Positions 46,644 through 55,464 of a stretch of DNA of 58,569 nt are shown one piece after another (the first letter of the stretch is position 1; every line of letters starts with the position of its first letter). The translations under genes and the position numbers were made by a program. Origin of the DNA: SAR116 cluster bacterium AG-325-I21 (GTDB taxonomy: Bacteria > Pseudomonadota > Alphaproteobacteria > Puniceispirillales > Puniceispirillaceae); the NCBI GenBank assembly GCA_003282865.1, contig QBYK01000008.1, forward strand, positions 1-58,569. The letters are read 5' to 3'. The notes below the pieces were generated by a model that made no database searches, was not told the origin of the DNA, and was given only the letters and a program-made list of their open reading frames with translations.

Positions 46644-47117
46644 ATGTTTGAAATTATTCTATTTGCCCCGCAAATTCCACCGAACACAGGCAACATCATC
46701 CGGCTATCTGCAAACAGCGGCAATCGACTGCATTTGGTGAAGCCGCTTGGTTTCGCGTTGGATGAAAAATCTTGCCGGCGTGCCGGGCTAGATTATCATG
46801 CACTGAGTGACGTTCAAATTCATGAAAACTTGGCGAAATGCCTTAGTTGGCTTAACCAGCCACGACTATTTGCCCTTACCACAAAAGGTCAGAGATCGGT
46901 TTTTGACATGAAATTCCAGCCAGGCGATGCTCTGTTATTTGGGTCAGAAAAATCAGGCTTGCCGCCAGCCGTACACAGTCAAATTAACCATCAAAACAAA
47001 TTACGCTTGCCAATGGTGGCAGGAAACCGGTCACTAAACCTTGCCAATGCTGTATCAATCGTGATTTATGAAGCTTGGCGACAGCTTAATTTTGCGAATA
47101 GCGAAGCGGCAGGATAA
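46644..47117 (+). CDS. trmL: tRNA (cytidine(34)-2'-O)-methyltransferase
   Basis: TrmL is a SPOUT methyltransferase acting on the wobble base of tRNA-Leu. About 157 residues. MFEIILFAPQIPPNTGNIIR is the canonical start, with LLFGSEKSGLPPAV and RSLNLANAVSIVIYEAWRQ forming the knot. ATG 46644 is chosen on this basis although the frame opens at 46560. The window also encodes tRNA-Leu(CAA), one of the known substrates in E. coli. Confidence 0.96.
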   Translation: MFEIILFAPQIPPNTGNIIRLSANSGNRLHLVKPLGFALDEKSCRRAGLDYHALSDVQIHENLAKCLSWLNQPRLFALTTKGQRSVFDMKFQPGDALLFGSEKSGLPPAVHSQINHQNKLRLPMVAGNRSLNLANAVSIVIYEAWRQLNFANSEAAG

Positions 47118-47188
47118 TTCAACATCAAGATAACCCTGTCATCTAAACAAAGAAGGCCGCTCCATCCTTTCTGAGAGAGATCATACAA

Positions 47189-48226
47189 ATGCCCAACAAA
47201 AACGGATCTGACATGAGCCCACTGTCAATAAATCCGCCCAAAGCTGGAAGTTTGGTGGCCCTCGCTGATGATTTGTATTGGACGCGTTTTACTCTGCCAT
47301 TCCGCTTAAACCACATCAATCTATATGCCTTTGACACAGAAGACGGCTGGCTGCTTCTGGATTGTGGTATCAATAGTAAGGCAATTGCAAATCAGTGGGC
47401 GGTGATGCTAAAGGGTCCTCTCGCGGGACGGCCTATTCGCGGCATTATCGTATCTCATTATCACGCCGACCATGTTGGTTATGCAGGTGCCTTGGCAAAA
47501 ATAACCAGTGCACCAGTTTATATGGGAGCGGTTGAATATGAACAGGCAAGTTGGGGGCTTGCCCAATCAGACGAACATGCTGGCGAATTATTGGCCAAAA
47601 CCTATGCCCAGTTTGGGTTGAGTGATGAGGTGGTAAACCGCGCACGGCAAGAGGGCAATTATTATCGCAAATTAGCTGGCGATTTGCCTGAAGTGACAAT
47701 CATCGATGCCGGTCACCAATTTGAAACAAAATCTGGTTGCTGGCGAATACGTTTTGATACCGGCCATTCACCGGGCCATATGAGCCTCTCTGATTTTGAT
47801 CGCAAATTACACATCTGTGTTGATTTTTTATTACCACGCATCTCGCCAAATATTTCGGTTAGCCTACGCTCAATCGAAGTGGATATGCTCGGATACTATT
47901 ACAAATATCTGGACCAGATGCTCAGTCTCAAAAATGAATGGCTTATCATTCCCGGCCATGATTGGCCCTATTTTGGGGGCGGTATCCGCGCCGCTGAATT
48001 AATTGAACATCACAATGCAAGGCTTGAGCTACTGCGAGATGCAGCTAGCAAAGCCGGATCTTTTACAACAGCTGATGCGATGAGAGCATTATTTGCGTTT
48101 GCCCTAACTGACCATGAATTATACTTCGCAATTTGCGAGGCGCGCGCCCATTTAAACCACTTGGTTGCTCGCGGTGAAATGCGGATTGAGCAGATGGCTA
48201 GCATCGATTATTTCCATAATACTTAA
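47189..48226 (+). CDS. Metallo-beta-lactamase fold hydrolase
   Basis: A 345-residue MBL-fold protein. Metal-binding motif HYHADHVGYAG near residue 91, then DTGHSPGHMSL and PGHDWPYFGGG supply the later His ligands. The C-terminal 90 residues (FTTADAMRALFAF) form a helical extension with a winged-helix look, as in LACTB2-like and acyl-CoA/thioester-related MBL proteins. It leads a plus-strand run with a MetY-like enzyme, a hydrolase and a FadN-like protein, so a thioester or sulfur substrate is possible but unproven. ATG 47213 is an alternative start. Confidence 0.87.
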   Translation: MPNKNGSDMSPLSINPPKAGSLVALADDLYWTRFTLPFRLNHINLYAFDTEDGWLLLDCGINSKAIANQWAVMLKGPLAGRPIRGIIVSHYHADHVGYAGALAKITSAPVYMGAVEYEQASWGLAQSDEHAGELLAKTYAQFGLSDEVVNRARQEGNYYRKLAGDLPEVTIIDAGHQFETKSGCWRIRFDTGHSPGHMSLSDFDRKLHICVDFLLPRISPNISVSLRSIEVDMLGYYYKYLDQMLSLKNEWLIIPGHDWPYFGGGIRAAELIEHHNARLELLRDAASKAGSFTTADAMRALFAFALTDHELYFAICEARAHLNHLVARGEMRIEQMASIDYFHNT

Positions 48227-48398
48227 TTCCGAACGCGCCGTGCAATTCAACCTCCAATTTATAGGTGTCGCCATGCATATTCCCAACGCCACCGAACGGT
48301 GCGATGATTTGTGCATAATCCAAAGCTGCGTTTATTGACTTGGTCTAACGAAGAAGGCAGAAAGAACAAATCAAATCACCAATAAAGGACAACTTTCA

Positions 48399-49703
48399 AT
48401 GAGTGGTGACTACAAATTTGACACTTTGAGCTTGCATGCTGGCCATGTGCCGGACGAACGCCATGGTTCGCGTGCAGTTCCTATCCACCAAACAACATCC
48501 TATGTGTTCAAAGATACCGAGCATGCAGCAGCGCTTTATAACCAGGAACTTGGTGGTCACCTTTACACTCGGATCTCGAATCCAACAATAGCTGTTTTAG
48601 AACAGCGAATTGCTGCTTTGGAGGGCGCCGTCGCGGCCACAGCTACAGCTTCTGGTATGGCTGCATTAGCAACAGCAGTGTTGGTGTTATGTTCTCAAGG
48701 AGATCACATCGTTGCATCATCTCGGATGTATGGAGCTAACATTAATTTGTTGGAAAACACACTTCCGCGCTTTGGTATTACAACAAGTTTTGTCGACCCA
48801 AATGACCTGGCTGGTATAGAAAACGCAATCCAGACGAACACTAAAATCATTTTTGGTGAGGTTATAGGCAATCCAGGCCTGGATATTATGGATGTAGAAG
48901 CTATTGCCAAAATAGCCGTTTCGGCTGGTATTCCACTAATGCTTGATTGCACGTTTAATACACCGTGGCTGCTAAAGCCTATAGAGCTTGGTGCTAATTT
49001 GATCATTCATTCACTGACAAAATGGATTGGCGGACACGGCGTTGCAATTGGTGGTGTTGTGGTCGATGGTGGAAATTTTGATTGGGGGCAGAATGATAAA
49101 TTCTTAACTATCGCTGGGCCGCATTATGCGATGGATGGCATCAACTTCTATGAAGAATTTGGACCCGCCGCCTTCACTGCAAAATTCCGTGCAGAGGGCA
49201 TGTATAATTTTGGGCCATCATTATCACCAACCAATGCGTTTCATATTTTGCAAGGCATGGAAACATTGTCTCTTCGCATGAAATGCCACATGGATAATAC
49301 TGCGAAGATGTTGAAATTTCTTGTTGGTCATGATGCGGTTGCATGGGTTCGCCACCCGAGCCTGCCCGATCACCCTGGGCATGAATTGGCAAAACGAATG
49401 ATGCCACGCGGTGCGGGGTCAATTATTGTTTTCGGACTAAAGGGTGGGCGTGATGCTGGACGCGCCTTCATTGAGTCGGTGGAACTTTCATCCCATCTTG
49501 CCAATGTTGGGGATGCTAAGACATTGGTAATTCATCCTGCAAGCACAACACATTCTCATATTTCAGCTGAAGCAATGGTCGAGGGTGGACTGTCAGATGA
49601 TATGATTAGAATTTCAATAGGGCTGGAAGACTTTACAGACATAAAAGCTGATTTTGAACTTGGGTTCCAAGCAGCGGCTAAAAAACTCAAACTGAAAGAA
49701 TGA
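48399..49703 (+). CDS. metY: O-acetylhomoserine sulfhydrylase-type PLP enzyme
   Basis: A Cys/Met-metabolism PLP enzyme of 434 residues, closest to O-acetylhomoserine aminocarboxypropyltransferases, which make homocysteine from sulfide or methionine from methanethiol. Blocks: HAGHVPDERHGSRAVPIHQTTSY, YTRISNPTIAVLEQRIAALEG, and the PLP lysine in IIHSLTKWIGGHG. AAGGA lies about 9 bases upstream. Assignment to MetY rather than MetZ rests on length and the HGSRAVPIHQT start. No SAM riboswitch was recognised in the 172-base leader. Confidence 0.9.
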   Translation: MSGDYKFDTLSLHAGHVPDERHGSRAVPIHQTTSYVFKDTEHAAALYNQELGGHLYTRISNPTIAVLEQRIAALEGAVAATATASGMAALATAVLVLCSQGDHIVASSRMYGANINLLENTLPRFGITTSFVDPNDLAGIENAIQTNTKIIFGEVIGNPGLDIMDVEAIAKIAVSAGIPLMLDCTFNTPWLLKPIELGANLIIHSLTKWIGGHGVAIGGVVVDGGNFDWGQNDKFLTIAGPHYAMDGINFYEEFGPAAFTAKFRAEGMYNFGPSLSPTNAFHILQGMETLSLRMKCHMDNTAKMLKFLVGHDAVAWVRHPSLPDHPGHELAKRMMPRGAGSIIVFGLKGGRDAGRAFIESVELSSHLANVGDAKTLVIHPASTTHSHISAEAMVEGGLSDDMIRISIGLEDFTDIKADFELGFQAAAKKLKLKE

Positions 49704-49731
49704 CTGCCCGGCAGGCCAGGAAATCGACACG

Positions 49732-50538
49732 ATGAAGCACCAGCTATTCGACACAAATGTTCATATTGCAACCGGTGGGCGCACCTTTAGCAATGAAGGT
49801 CAAGTATTAGTATTCATTCATGGTAGCGGACAGAGCCATTTAACTTGGATTTTACAAAGTCGTTACTTTGCATACCGCGGCTATCAGGTTTTAGCTCCAG
49901 ATTTACCCGGGCACGGTTTATCAGGTGGAACGCCCCTAGAGTCTATCGAATCTATGGCTGATTGGATAATTGCACTCCTTGACAGTTTGGAAATCAAAAC
50001 CGCTTGCCTTGTTGGGCATTCGCAAGGATGCCTTGTCACAATTGAAGCAGCGGCCCGCCATCCTAATCTTATTGCGCGGGTTGGGCTCATCGCCGGCGCT
50101 CTAGCCATCCCGGTAAATGACCACCTATTGTCGTTATCCGATAAAGCTCTCAGCAAAGCCATACAAGCCATGATAAGCTGGGGGCACGGCCCAATGGGCC
50201 ATATGCATGATAACACCCAGCCAGGTCATTCATTTTTGGGGTTCGGTAATCAATTGATGGCGGCTAACAACCAAAATGCATTAAAAAATGATCTAATTGC
50301 CTGTAACAAGTATAAAAACGGTAAAAGGGCGGCATCAAAAATTCAGCAACCAGCACTTTGCATTCTTGCTGAAAAAGATAAAATGACTCCCTTAAAATTT
50401 GGACAACAAATGGCTGATGCTCTAATTCGAGGGCAGGTTACCACAATAGAGTCCGCCGGACATATGCTGCCGGCAGAATTCCCCGCTGAAGTTAATACAG
50501 CTTTACGCAATTTCCTGAACAAAACTGATAAGAGTTAG
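49732..50538 (+). CDS. Alpha/beta hydrolase
   Basis: A 268-residue hydrolase. HGSGQSHLTW gives the oxyanion loop, GHSQGCLVTIEAA the nucleophile elbow (Ser), CILAEKDKMTP the likely acid and SAGHMLPAEFP the His. The lid region (about residues 130-190) is rich in Met and His. It lies between metY and the beta-oxidation gene with short gaps, suggesting co-transcription. The substrate is not evident; an ester or thioester is a guess. Confidence 0.88.
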   Translation: MKHQLFDTNVHIATGGRTFSNEGQVLVFIHGSGQSHLTWILQSRYFAYRGYQVLAPDLPGHGLSGGTPLESIESMADWIIALLDSLEIKTACLVGHSQGCLVTIEAAARHPNLIARVGLIAGALAIPVNDHLLSLSDKALSKAIQAMISWGHGPMGHMHDNTQPGHSFLGFGNQLMAANNQNALKNDLIACNKYKNGKRAASKIQQPALCILAEKDKMTPLKFGQQMADALIRGQVTTIESAGHMLPAEFPAEVNTALRNFLNKTDKS

Positions 50539-50542
50539 AAGA

Positions 50543-52894
50543 ATGAGTAATACCGTTTTTAATTATATTGCCGTTATTGGGGCTGGTACAATGGGAAGTG
50601 GTATCGCAGCACAAATTGCCAACGCGGGCTATGATGTTTTGCTTCTTGACCTTGATGCAAAAGATCAAAACACGAAAACGCCAGCAGCAGCAGCCCTTGA
50701 TAGGTTATTGGTCTCTGACCCACCTCAGTTGATGCACAAGCGTTATGTAAAGCGAATTACTACTGGCACAATCGATGCCGATTTCCACAAGCTTTCGGGA
50801 TGTGATTGGATAATTGAAGCTGTAGTAGAGCGCCTCGATGTGAAAAAAGCTCTATACAAACGCCTTGATGAAGTAATAACTGCAGAATGTATCGTAAGTT
50901 CCAATACTTCAACCATTCCAATTAAACTGCTTGTTGAAGATATGCCAGCATCATTCAGGGAGAGATTTGCAATTACGCATTATTTTAATCCAGTGCGTTA
51001 TATGCGCCTTTTGGAATTAGTCCGCGGTAAAGATACGGGCAGTCGAGTCATAAGCAAATTAGCAGATTTTAATGATCGTTCTCTTGGTAAAGGTGTCGTG
51101 CGCTGTGCAGACACACCCGGGTTTTTAGGCAATCGCGTGGGCGTATTTGCTTTGCAAGTGGGTATCGACGAGGCAATTAAATGCGAACTTTCAATAGAAG
51201 ATGCTGACGCCTTAATGGGCCGACCGATGGGCATTCCAAAGACTGGTGTGTTTGGTTTATATGATCTGATCGGCATAGATTTGATGGTGGATGTCGTAAA
51301 GTCATTGAATAATATTCTACCCAGTGGTGACGCCTTCCACGCTGTTGGAACAGAAAATAAAACCATTACCTCAATGATCAAAAATGGTTTTACAGGAAAC
51401 AAAGGGAGGGGCGGTTTTTACAGAACAGGCCCCGACGGCCGTTTAAGCACACTTCAACTTGTTGGACATAAAGGAGAAGACCTTCCACCTTACGCAGCCG
51501 CAAAAAAGGAATTACCGGAATTGGCAGTTCAAGCCGCAGCTGCATCGGCTTTAAACAAAGAACCACTCACAGAAATCCTCCAGGGTAATTCAAACCAGGC
51601 AAAATTTTGTCGTAGGGTGCTTGGGCGAATCCTATCATACGCAGCAAGTCTCTTACCTGCTGTAACTGAAACGCCCCAAGACATCGACGACGCCATGAAG
51701 CTGGGGTTTAATTGGCAGAGGGGGCCCTTTGAGCTAATAGATGCCATAGGCCACAGTAAAATGAGACAGTTATTGGAAGAAGCTAGAGTAGAAATTCCAG
51801 AAGTTCTAAAGCTCAACCAACCCTTTTATAAAGTAGACGGAAGCGCCTTAAAGGTCCGGCACGCCGATACAAAATACAAGCCTTTCAGCTTGCCTCCCGG
51901 TGTAATACGATTTCAAATGAAACGTCGGACAATGACCCCAATTTTGGAGAATGAAGCTGCTAGTCTTTTTGTCCTAAATGGCTTTGCTGAGGGAGTAAAT
52001 GACCTAAGACTGGTGGAATTTCACTCAAAAGCAAATGCACTTACAGATGCCTCAATGGAAATTGTTTCAGCAGCAGCTGAAGACCATGGCAGCGGCATCA
52101 TTATCCACAACGACGCCCAACATTTTTCTGCTGGGGTGGACCTTAATGCATTTCGGAAATATATCGAAAAAGAAGACTGGAATGGGATTGATGCCTTCCT
52201 TAGACGATTTCAAGATGCTGTTTACAAACTTAAATATACCCCAGTTCCTGTAATTGGAGCACCGTCTGGCCTCGCTGCGGGTGGCGGTTTTGAGGTCCTT
52301 GCGCATTGCGATAAATTAGTCGCCCATACCAATACAGTTATGGGACTTGTGGAGTCGGCAGTTGGTGTTGTTCCAGGTGGCGGCGGGATAAAGGAAACAT
52401 ACCTCAGATGGTTTAATGCTAGACAATCCTGGGAGGATGCAGCTTGGGACACTTGGATGAATTTGGGTTATGCAGCCACAGGCTCTTCTCCCGAACTTTC
52501 AGCAAAACTGCAATATTTTCTTGAGGGCCGAGATGAAACAGTTATGAACCGCGACCGCCTTCTTACACGCGCAATAACATTATTAGGAGAAATGCAAGAC
52601 AACTACTCGGCACCAAGAAAACCAAATTTAAGATTTGCTGATAATGGTCTACTTGAAAAAATGTCTGATTTTATGGAAGCAGGGGTCGAGCGCGGTGACT
52701 TCATGCCTCATGATAAAGTAGTCGCGATGACCATCGCCGGGGTGATGATAGACGCAGCCGAACACAGCGGTGAGGCTACTGAAAATATGCTTTATGCACG
52801 GGAGCGCGAAGCCTTTATAAAGCTTGCCAAGACAGCCGAGACATATCAACGTATATCGTCAATGTTGGATGATGGCGCACCCGTGCGCAACTAA
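50543..52894 (+). CDS. fadN: 3-hydroxyacyl-CoA dehydrogenase / enoyl-CoA hydratase fusion (FadN type)
   Basis: A 783-residue beta-oxidation enzyme with the dehydrogenase domain first and the hydratase last, the order of Bacillus FadN and opposite to E. coli FadB. N-terminal NAD site GAGTMGSGIAAQIANAGYD; dehydrogenase His in ITHYFNPVRYMRL and DTPGFLGNRVGVF. The hydratase domain from about residue 480 has AGGGFEVLAHCD and GLVESAVGVVPGGGGIKE, both with the expected Glu. Arg AGA/AGG codons are frequent, unlike ileS or mutL here. No thiolase gene lies next to it. Confidence 0.93.
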   Translation: MSNTVFNYIAVIGAGTMGSGIAAQIANAGYDVLLLDLDAKDQNTKTPAAAALDRLLVSDPPQLMHKRYVKRITTGTIDADFHKLSGCDWIIEAVVERLDVKKALYKRLDEVITAECIVSSNTSTIPIKLLVEDMPASFRERFAITHYFNPVRYMRLLELVRGKDTGSRVISKLADFNDRSLGKGVVRCADTPGFLGNRVGVFALQVGIDEAIKCELSIEDADALMGRPMGIPKTGVFGLYDLIGIDLMVDVVKSLNNILPSGDAFHAVGTENKTITSMIKNGFTGNKGRGGFYRTGPDGRLSTLQLVGHKGEDLPPYAAAKKELPELAVQAAAASALNKEPLTEILQGNSNQAKFCRRVLGRILSYAASLLPAVTETPQDIDDAMKLGFNWQRGPFELIDAIGHSKMRQLLEEARVEIPEVLKLNQPFYKVDGSALKVRHADTKYKPFSLPPGVIRFQMKRRTMTPILENEAASLFVLNGFAEGVNDLRLVEFHSKANALTDASMEIVSAAAEDHGSGIIIHNDAQHFSAGVDLNAFRKYIEKEDWNGIDAFLRRFQDAVYKLKYTPVPVIGAPSGLAAGGGFEVLAHCDKLVAHTNTVMGLVESAVGVVPGGGGIKETYLRWFNARQSWEDAAWDTWMNLGYAATGSSPELSAKLQYFLEGRDETVMNRDRLLTRAITLLGEMQDNYSAPRKPNLRFADNGLLEKMSDFMEAGVERGDFMPHDKVVAMTIAGVMIDAAEHSGEATENMLYAREREAFIKLAKTAETYQRISSMLDDGAPVRN

Positions 52895-52911
52895 TTAGGC
52901 ATATATAATTT

Positions 52912-52929
52912 ATCTTAAAATTTTAAGAT
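52912..52929. terminator. Perfect AT palindrome between convergent genes
   Basis: ATCTTAAAATTTTAAGAT is an 18-base perfect palindrome between the stops of fadN and the sarcosine dehydrogenase-like gene. It could act as a weak bidirectional terminator, but the stem is almost all A-T and no long T-run follows. The call is tentative. Confidence 0.35.
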
Positions 52930-52988
52930 GGATTTGGAATATTTTTGTAGTAAATCATCCGCCTCGTCTCCCCACCCGATATCCATAA

Positions 52989-55460
52989 TCAAAGTTTTAC
53001 CCGCAGTGCTTTTGGATCGTAAAACGGGCTTAAACTTACATCTGCATCAACCAATTTACCCGCAACATCAATTTGGTAATGGGCGTTTAATTGGGCCTGA
53101 GCACTTTCGCCAACAGCGCTGCACTTGACATAACCAAGGCCAATGGCTCCACCAAGATGGTGACCATAATTACCGCTTGTCAGATAACCAATGACCACTC
53201 CATCACGGTAAATTGCTTCATTGTGGTACAAGAGCGGATCGGGATCGTCCAAGCGGAACTGCATTAGACGTTGCGACAACCCATTATCGCGCTTTGCTTT
53301 TACCGCATCAGCACCAATCATCGGTCCAAACTTACCAGGCTGTTTGTTTTCTTTCACGGCAAACCCTAAACCGGCTTCCAATACATGATCTTCATTTGAG
53401 ATATCATGACCAAAATGGCGAAAACCTTTTTCAATACGACAACTATCGAGTGCATGGAGGCCGCACATGGCAAGCGGGTGGTCTTTGCGTCGAGCGACAA
53501 TTGTTTCAAACACATGGGCCGACATATCAGCTGATACATAGAGCTCCCAGCCCAACTCACCGACATAACTAACGCGGTGTGCTCTCGCGATGGCATGGCC
53601 AATCTCGATAGATTGCATTGTGCCAAACGGGAAATCCTCATTTTCCAAGCTTTGCGGAATTAACGGCTGCAGGAATGAACGCGCGTCTGGTCCCATCACC
53701 ACAAAGACAGACTCAGAAACGCTAATATCAACCGCAATAGCATGAGACGTATCAGGAATGTGACCATTGATCCAATGCAGGTCGCGCCGAATAGTTGCAG
53801 CTGGGGTTACGATCAGAAATTCATCTGGGCCAAGCCTTGTAATTGTAACATCTGCCTCAATGTGACCCTTGGAATTTAGAAACTGCGTATAGACGATCTT
53901 GCCAAATGGCACAGCAACATCATTGGCCGCGATGCGCTGTAGCACCGCCTCCGCATCACGCCCAATCAATTTAATTTTGCCAAAGCTAGACATGTCAAAC
54001 ATTCCAACTTTTTGCCGCACGGCCATATGTTCTGCGGCACTGTATTCAAACCAATTCTGACGGCGCCAACTATAGTCATATTCGGCTTTCTTGCCCACGT
54101 CCCTCGAAGCTTTTGGCAGGAACCAATTGGCCCGTTCCCAGCCAGAAGCCTCTCCAAAACATGCACCCTCTGCCTCAAGGTGGCTATGGATTGGCGAGCG
54201 CCGGACGCCACGGGCCGAGGCGAATTGACGGTAGGGGAAGTGATCGGCATATAAGAGGCCGAGCGTTTCTGAAACGCGGCTTTGCAGATAGCTTCGATTC
54301 GCTTGAAATGGTTGCATCCGGCGTATGTCAACATCCCAAAGATCAATGGGTGCCTCCCCACGATCCATCCAGTCAGCGAGCACCATTCCTGCACCACCAG
54401 CCGATTGAATTCCCACGGAATTAAAACCAGCTGCAACAAAAAAATTTCCCAACTCTGGTGCCTCACCAAGGATATAGCGGTCGTCAGGGGTAAAGCTCTC
54501 GGGGCCATTAAAAAAAGTTTGGATACCGGTCTTAGCAAGCAACGGAAACCTCTCAACAGCCTTTTCCAAAATTGGTTCGAAATGATCAAAGTCTTCGGGC
54601 AGCGAGTCAAATTCAAAATCTTCAGGAATGCCACTTAGCCCCCATGGCTTTGAATTTGCTTCAAACGCCCCAAGCAGAATTTTACCAGCGTCTTCTTTAT
54701 AATAAGCGCATTCATCAGGCACCCTCAGCACCGGCAGGTTGGGCGTTAAACCGGTCATTGCCTCGGTCACAATGTAAAAATGCTCGCAAGCATGAAGCGG
54801 TACCGCCACACCTGCCATAGCACCAATTTCACGCCCCCACATGCCGCCGGCATTCACAACATAATCAGCCACAATAGGCCCATAATCAGTCTCAACTCCG
54901 GTGACCCGTCCATTCGCCTGATTGACTCCTGTTACCTTGACCCCTTGCAGTATTGAGGCGCCAAAATTACGCGCTCCTTTTGCCAAGGCTTGAGTGATGT
55001 TGACGGGATCTGCCTGCCCATCTTTTGGCAGCCACACGCCGCCAACGACATCATTAATCATTAATCCAGGATACCGGCTCCCGATATCGCTGGGGGTAAT
55101 CTCATCAATTTCAACACCGAAGGCTCGCGCCATCGCAGCTGAGCGGCTCAATTCCTCCATACGCTCGTTACTAAGCGCCACCGTGATTGATCCGTTGCGT
55201 TTGAACCCGGTGGCAACTCCTGTCTCAGCTTCAAGGCCGAAATAAAGTTCCTGTGAATATTTGGCAAGTCTCGTCATATTTTGGGTTGCGCGTAGTTGCG
55301 CAATCAGTCCTGCCGCATGCCATGTTGTGCCGCAGGTTAATTGCTTGCGTTCCAGCAGCACAACATCACGCCAGCCTAATTTGCCAAGATGATATGCAAT
55401 TGAGCAGCCAACAACGCCGCCGCCAATAATTACCGCACGCGCTCTTGATGGAACCTGCAT
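52989..55460 (-). CDS. Dimethylglycine/sarcosine dehydrogenase-like flavoprotein (copy 1)
   Basis: An 823-residue protein with an FAD oxidoreductase (DAO) domain in the first 400 residues and a GcvT-like folate domain after it, the DMGDH/SARDH architecture. GGGVVGCSIAYHLG binds FAD, and His48 in GTTWHAAGL is where mitochondrial DMGDH attaches FAD covalently. SYVGELGWELYV and the C-terminal GYLTSGNYGHHLGGAIGLGYV are GcvT motifs. Such enzymes oxidise N-methyl groups and pass formaldehyde to tetrahydrofolate. The start follows copy 2 by four bases, with AAGGG 8 bases upstream. Confidence 0.92.
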   Translation of the reverse strand: MQVPSRARAVIIGGGVVGCSIAYHLGKLGWRDVVLLERKQLTCGTTWHAAGLIAQLRATQNMTRLAKYSQELYFGLEAETGVATGFKRNGSITVALSNERMEELSRSAAMARAFGVEIDEITPSDIGSRYPGLMINDVVGGVWLPKDGQADPVNITQALAKGARNFGASILQGVKVTGVNQANGRVTGVETDYGPIVADYVVNAGGMWGREIGAMAGVAVPLHACEHFYIVTEAMTGLTPNLPVLRVPDECAYYKEDAGKILLGAFEANSKPWGLSGIPEDFEFDSLPEDFDHFEPILEKAVERFPLLAKTGIQTFFNGPESFTPDDRYILGEAPELGNFFVAAGFNSVGIQSAGGAGMVLADWMDRGEAPIDLWDVDIRRMQPFQANRSYLQSRVSETLGLLYADHFPYRQFASARGVRRSPIHSHLEAEGACFGEASGWERANWFLPKASRDVGKKAEYDYSWRRQNWFEYSAAEHMAVRQKVGMFDMSSFGKIKLIGRDAEAVLQRIAANDVAVPFGKIVYTQFLNSKGHIEADVTITRLGPDEFLIVTPAATIRRDLHWINGHIPDTSHAIAVDISVSESVFVVMGPDARSFLQPLIPQSLENEDFPFGTMQSIEIGHAIARAHRVSYVGELGWELYVSADMSAHVFETIVARRKDHPLAMCGLHALDSCRIEKGFRHFGHDISNEDHVLEAGLGFAVKENKQPGKFGPMIGADAVKAKRDNGLSQRLMQFRLDDPDPLLYHNEAIYRDGVVIGYLTSGNYGHHLGGAIGLGYVKCSAVGESAQAQLNAHYQIDVAGKLVDADVSLSPFYDPKALRVKL

Positions 55461-55464
55461 CTAA

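Noticed and set aside
48227-48398. SAM riboswitch before metY
   Set aside because: I looked for SAM-II and SAM/SAH aptamer cores and found none in this leader.
53966-54634. 222-codon frame inside the flavoprotein gene (copy 1)
   Set aside because: It is an alternative frame of a gene with clear motifs throughout and has no recognisable domain.
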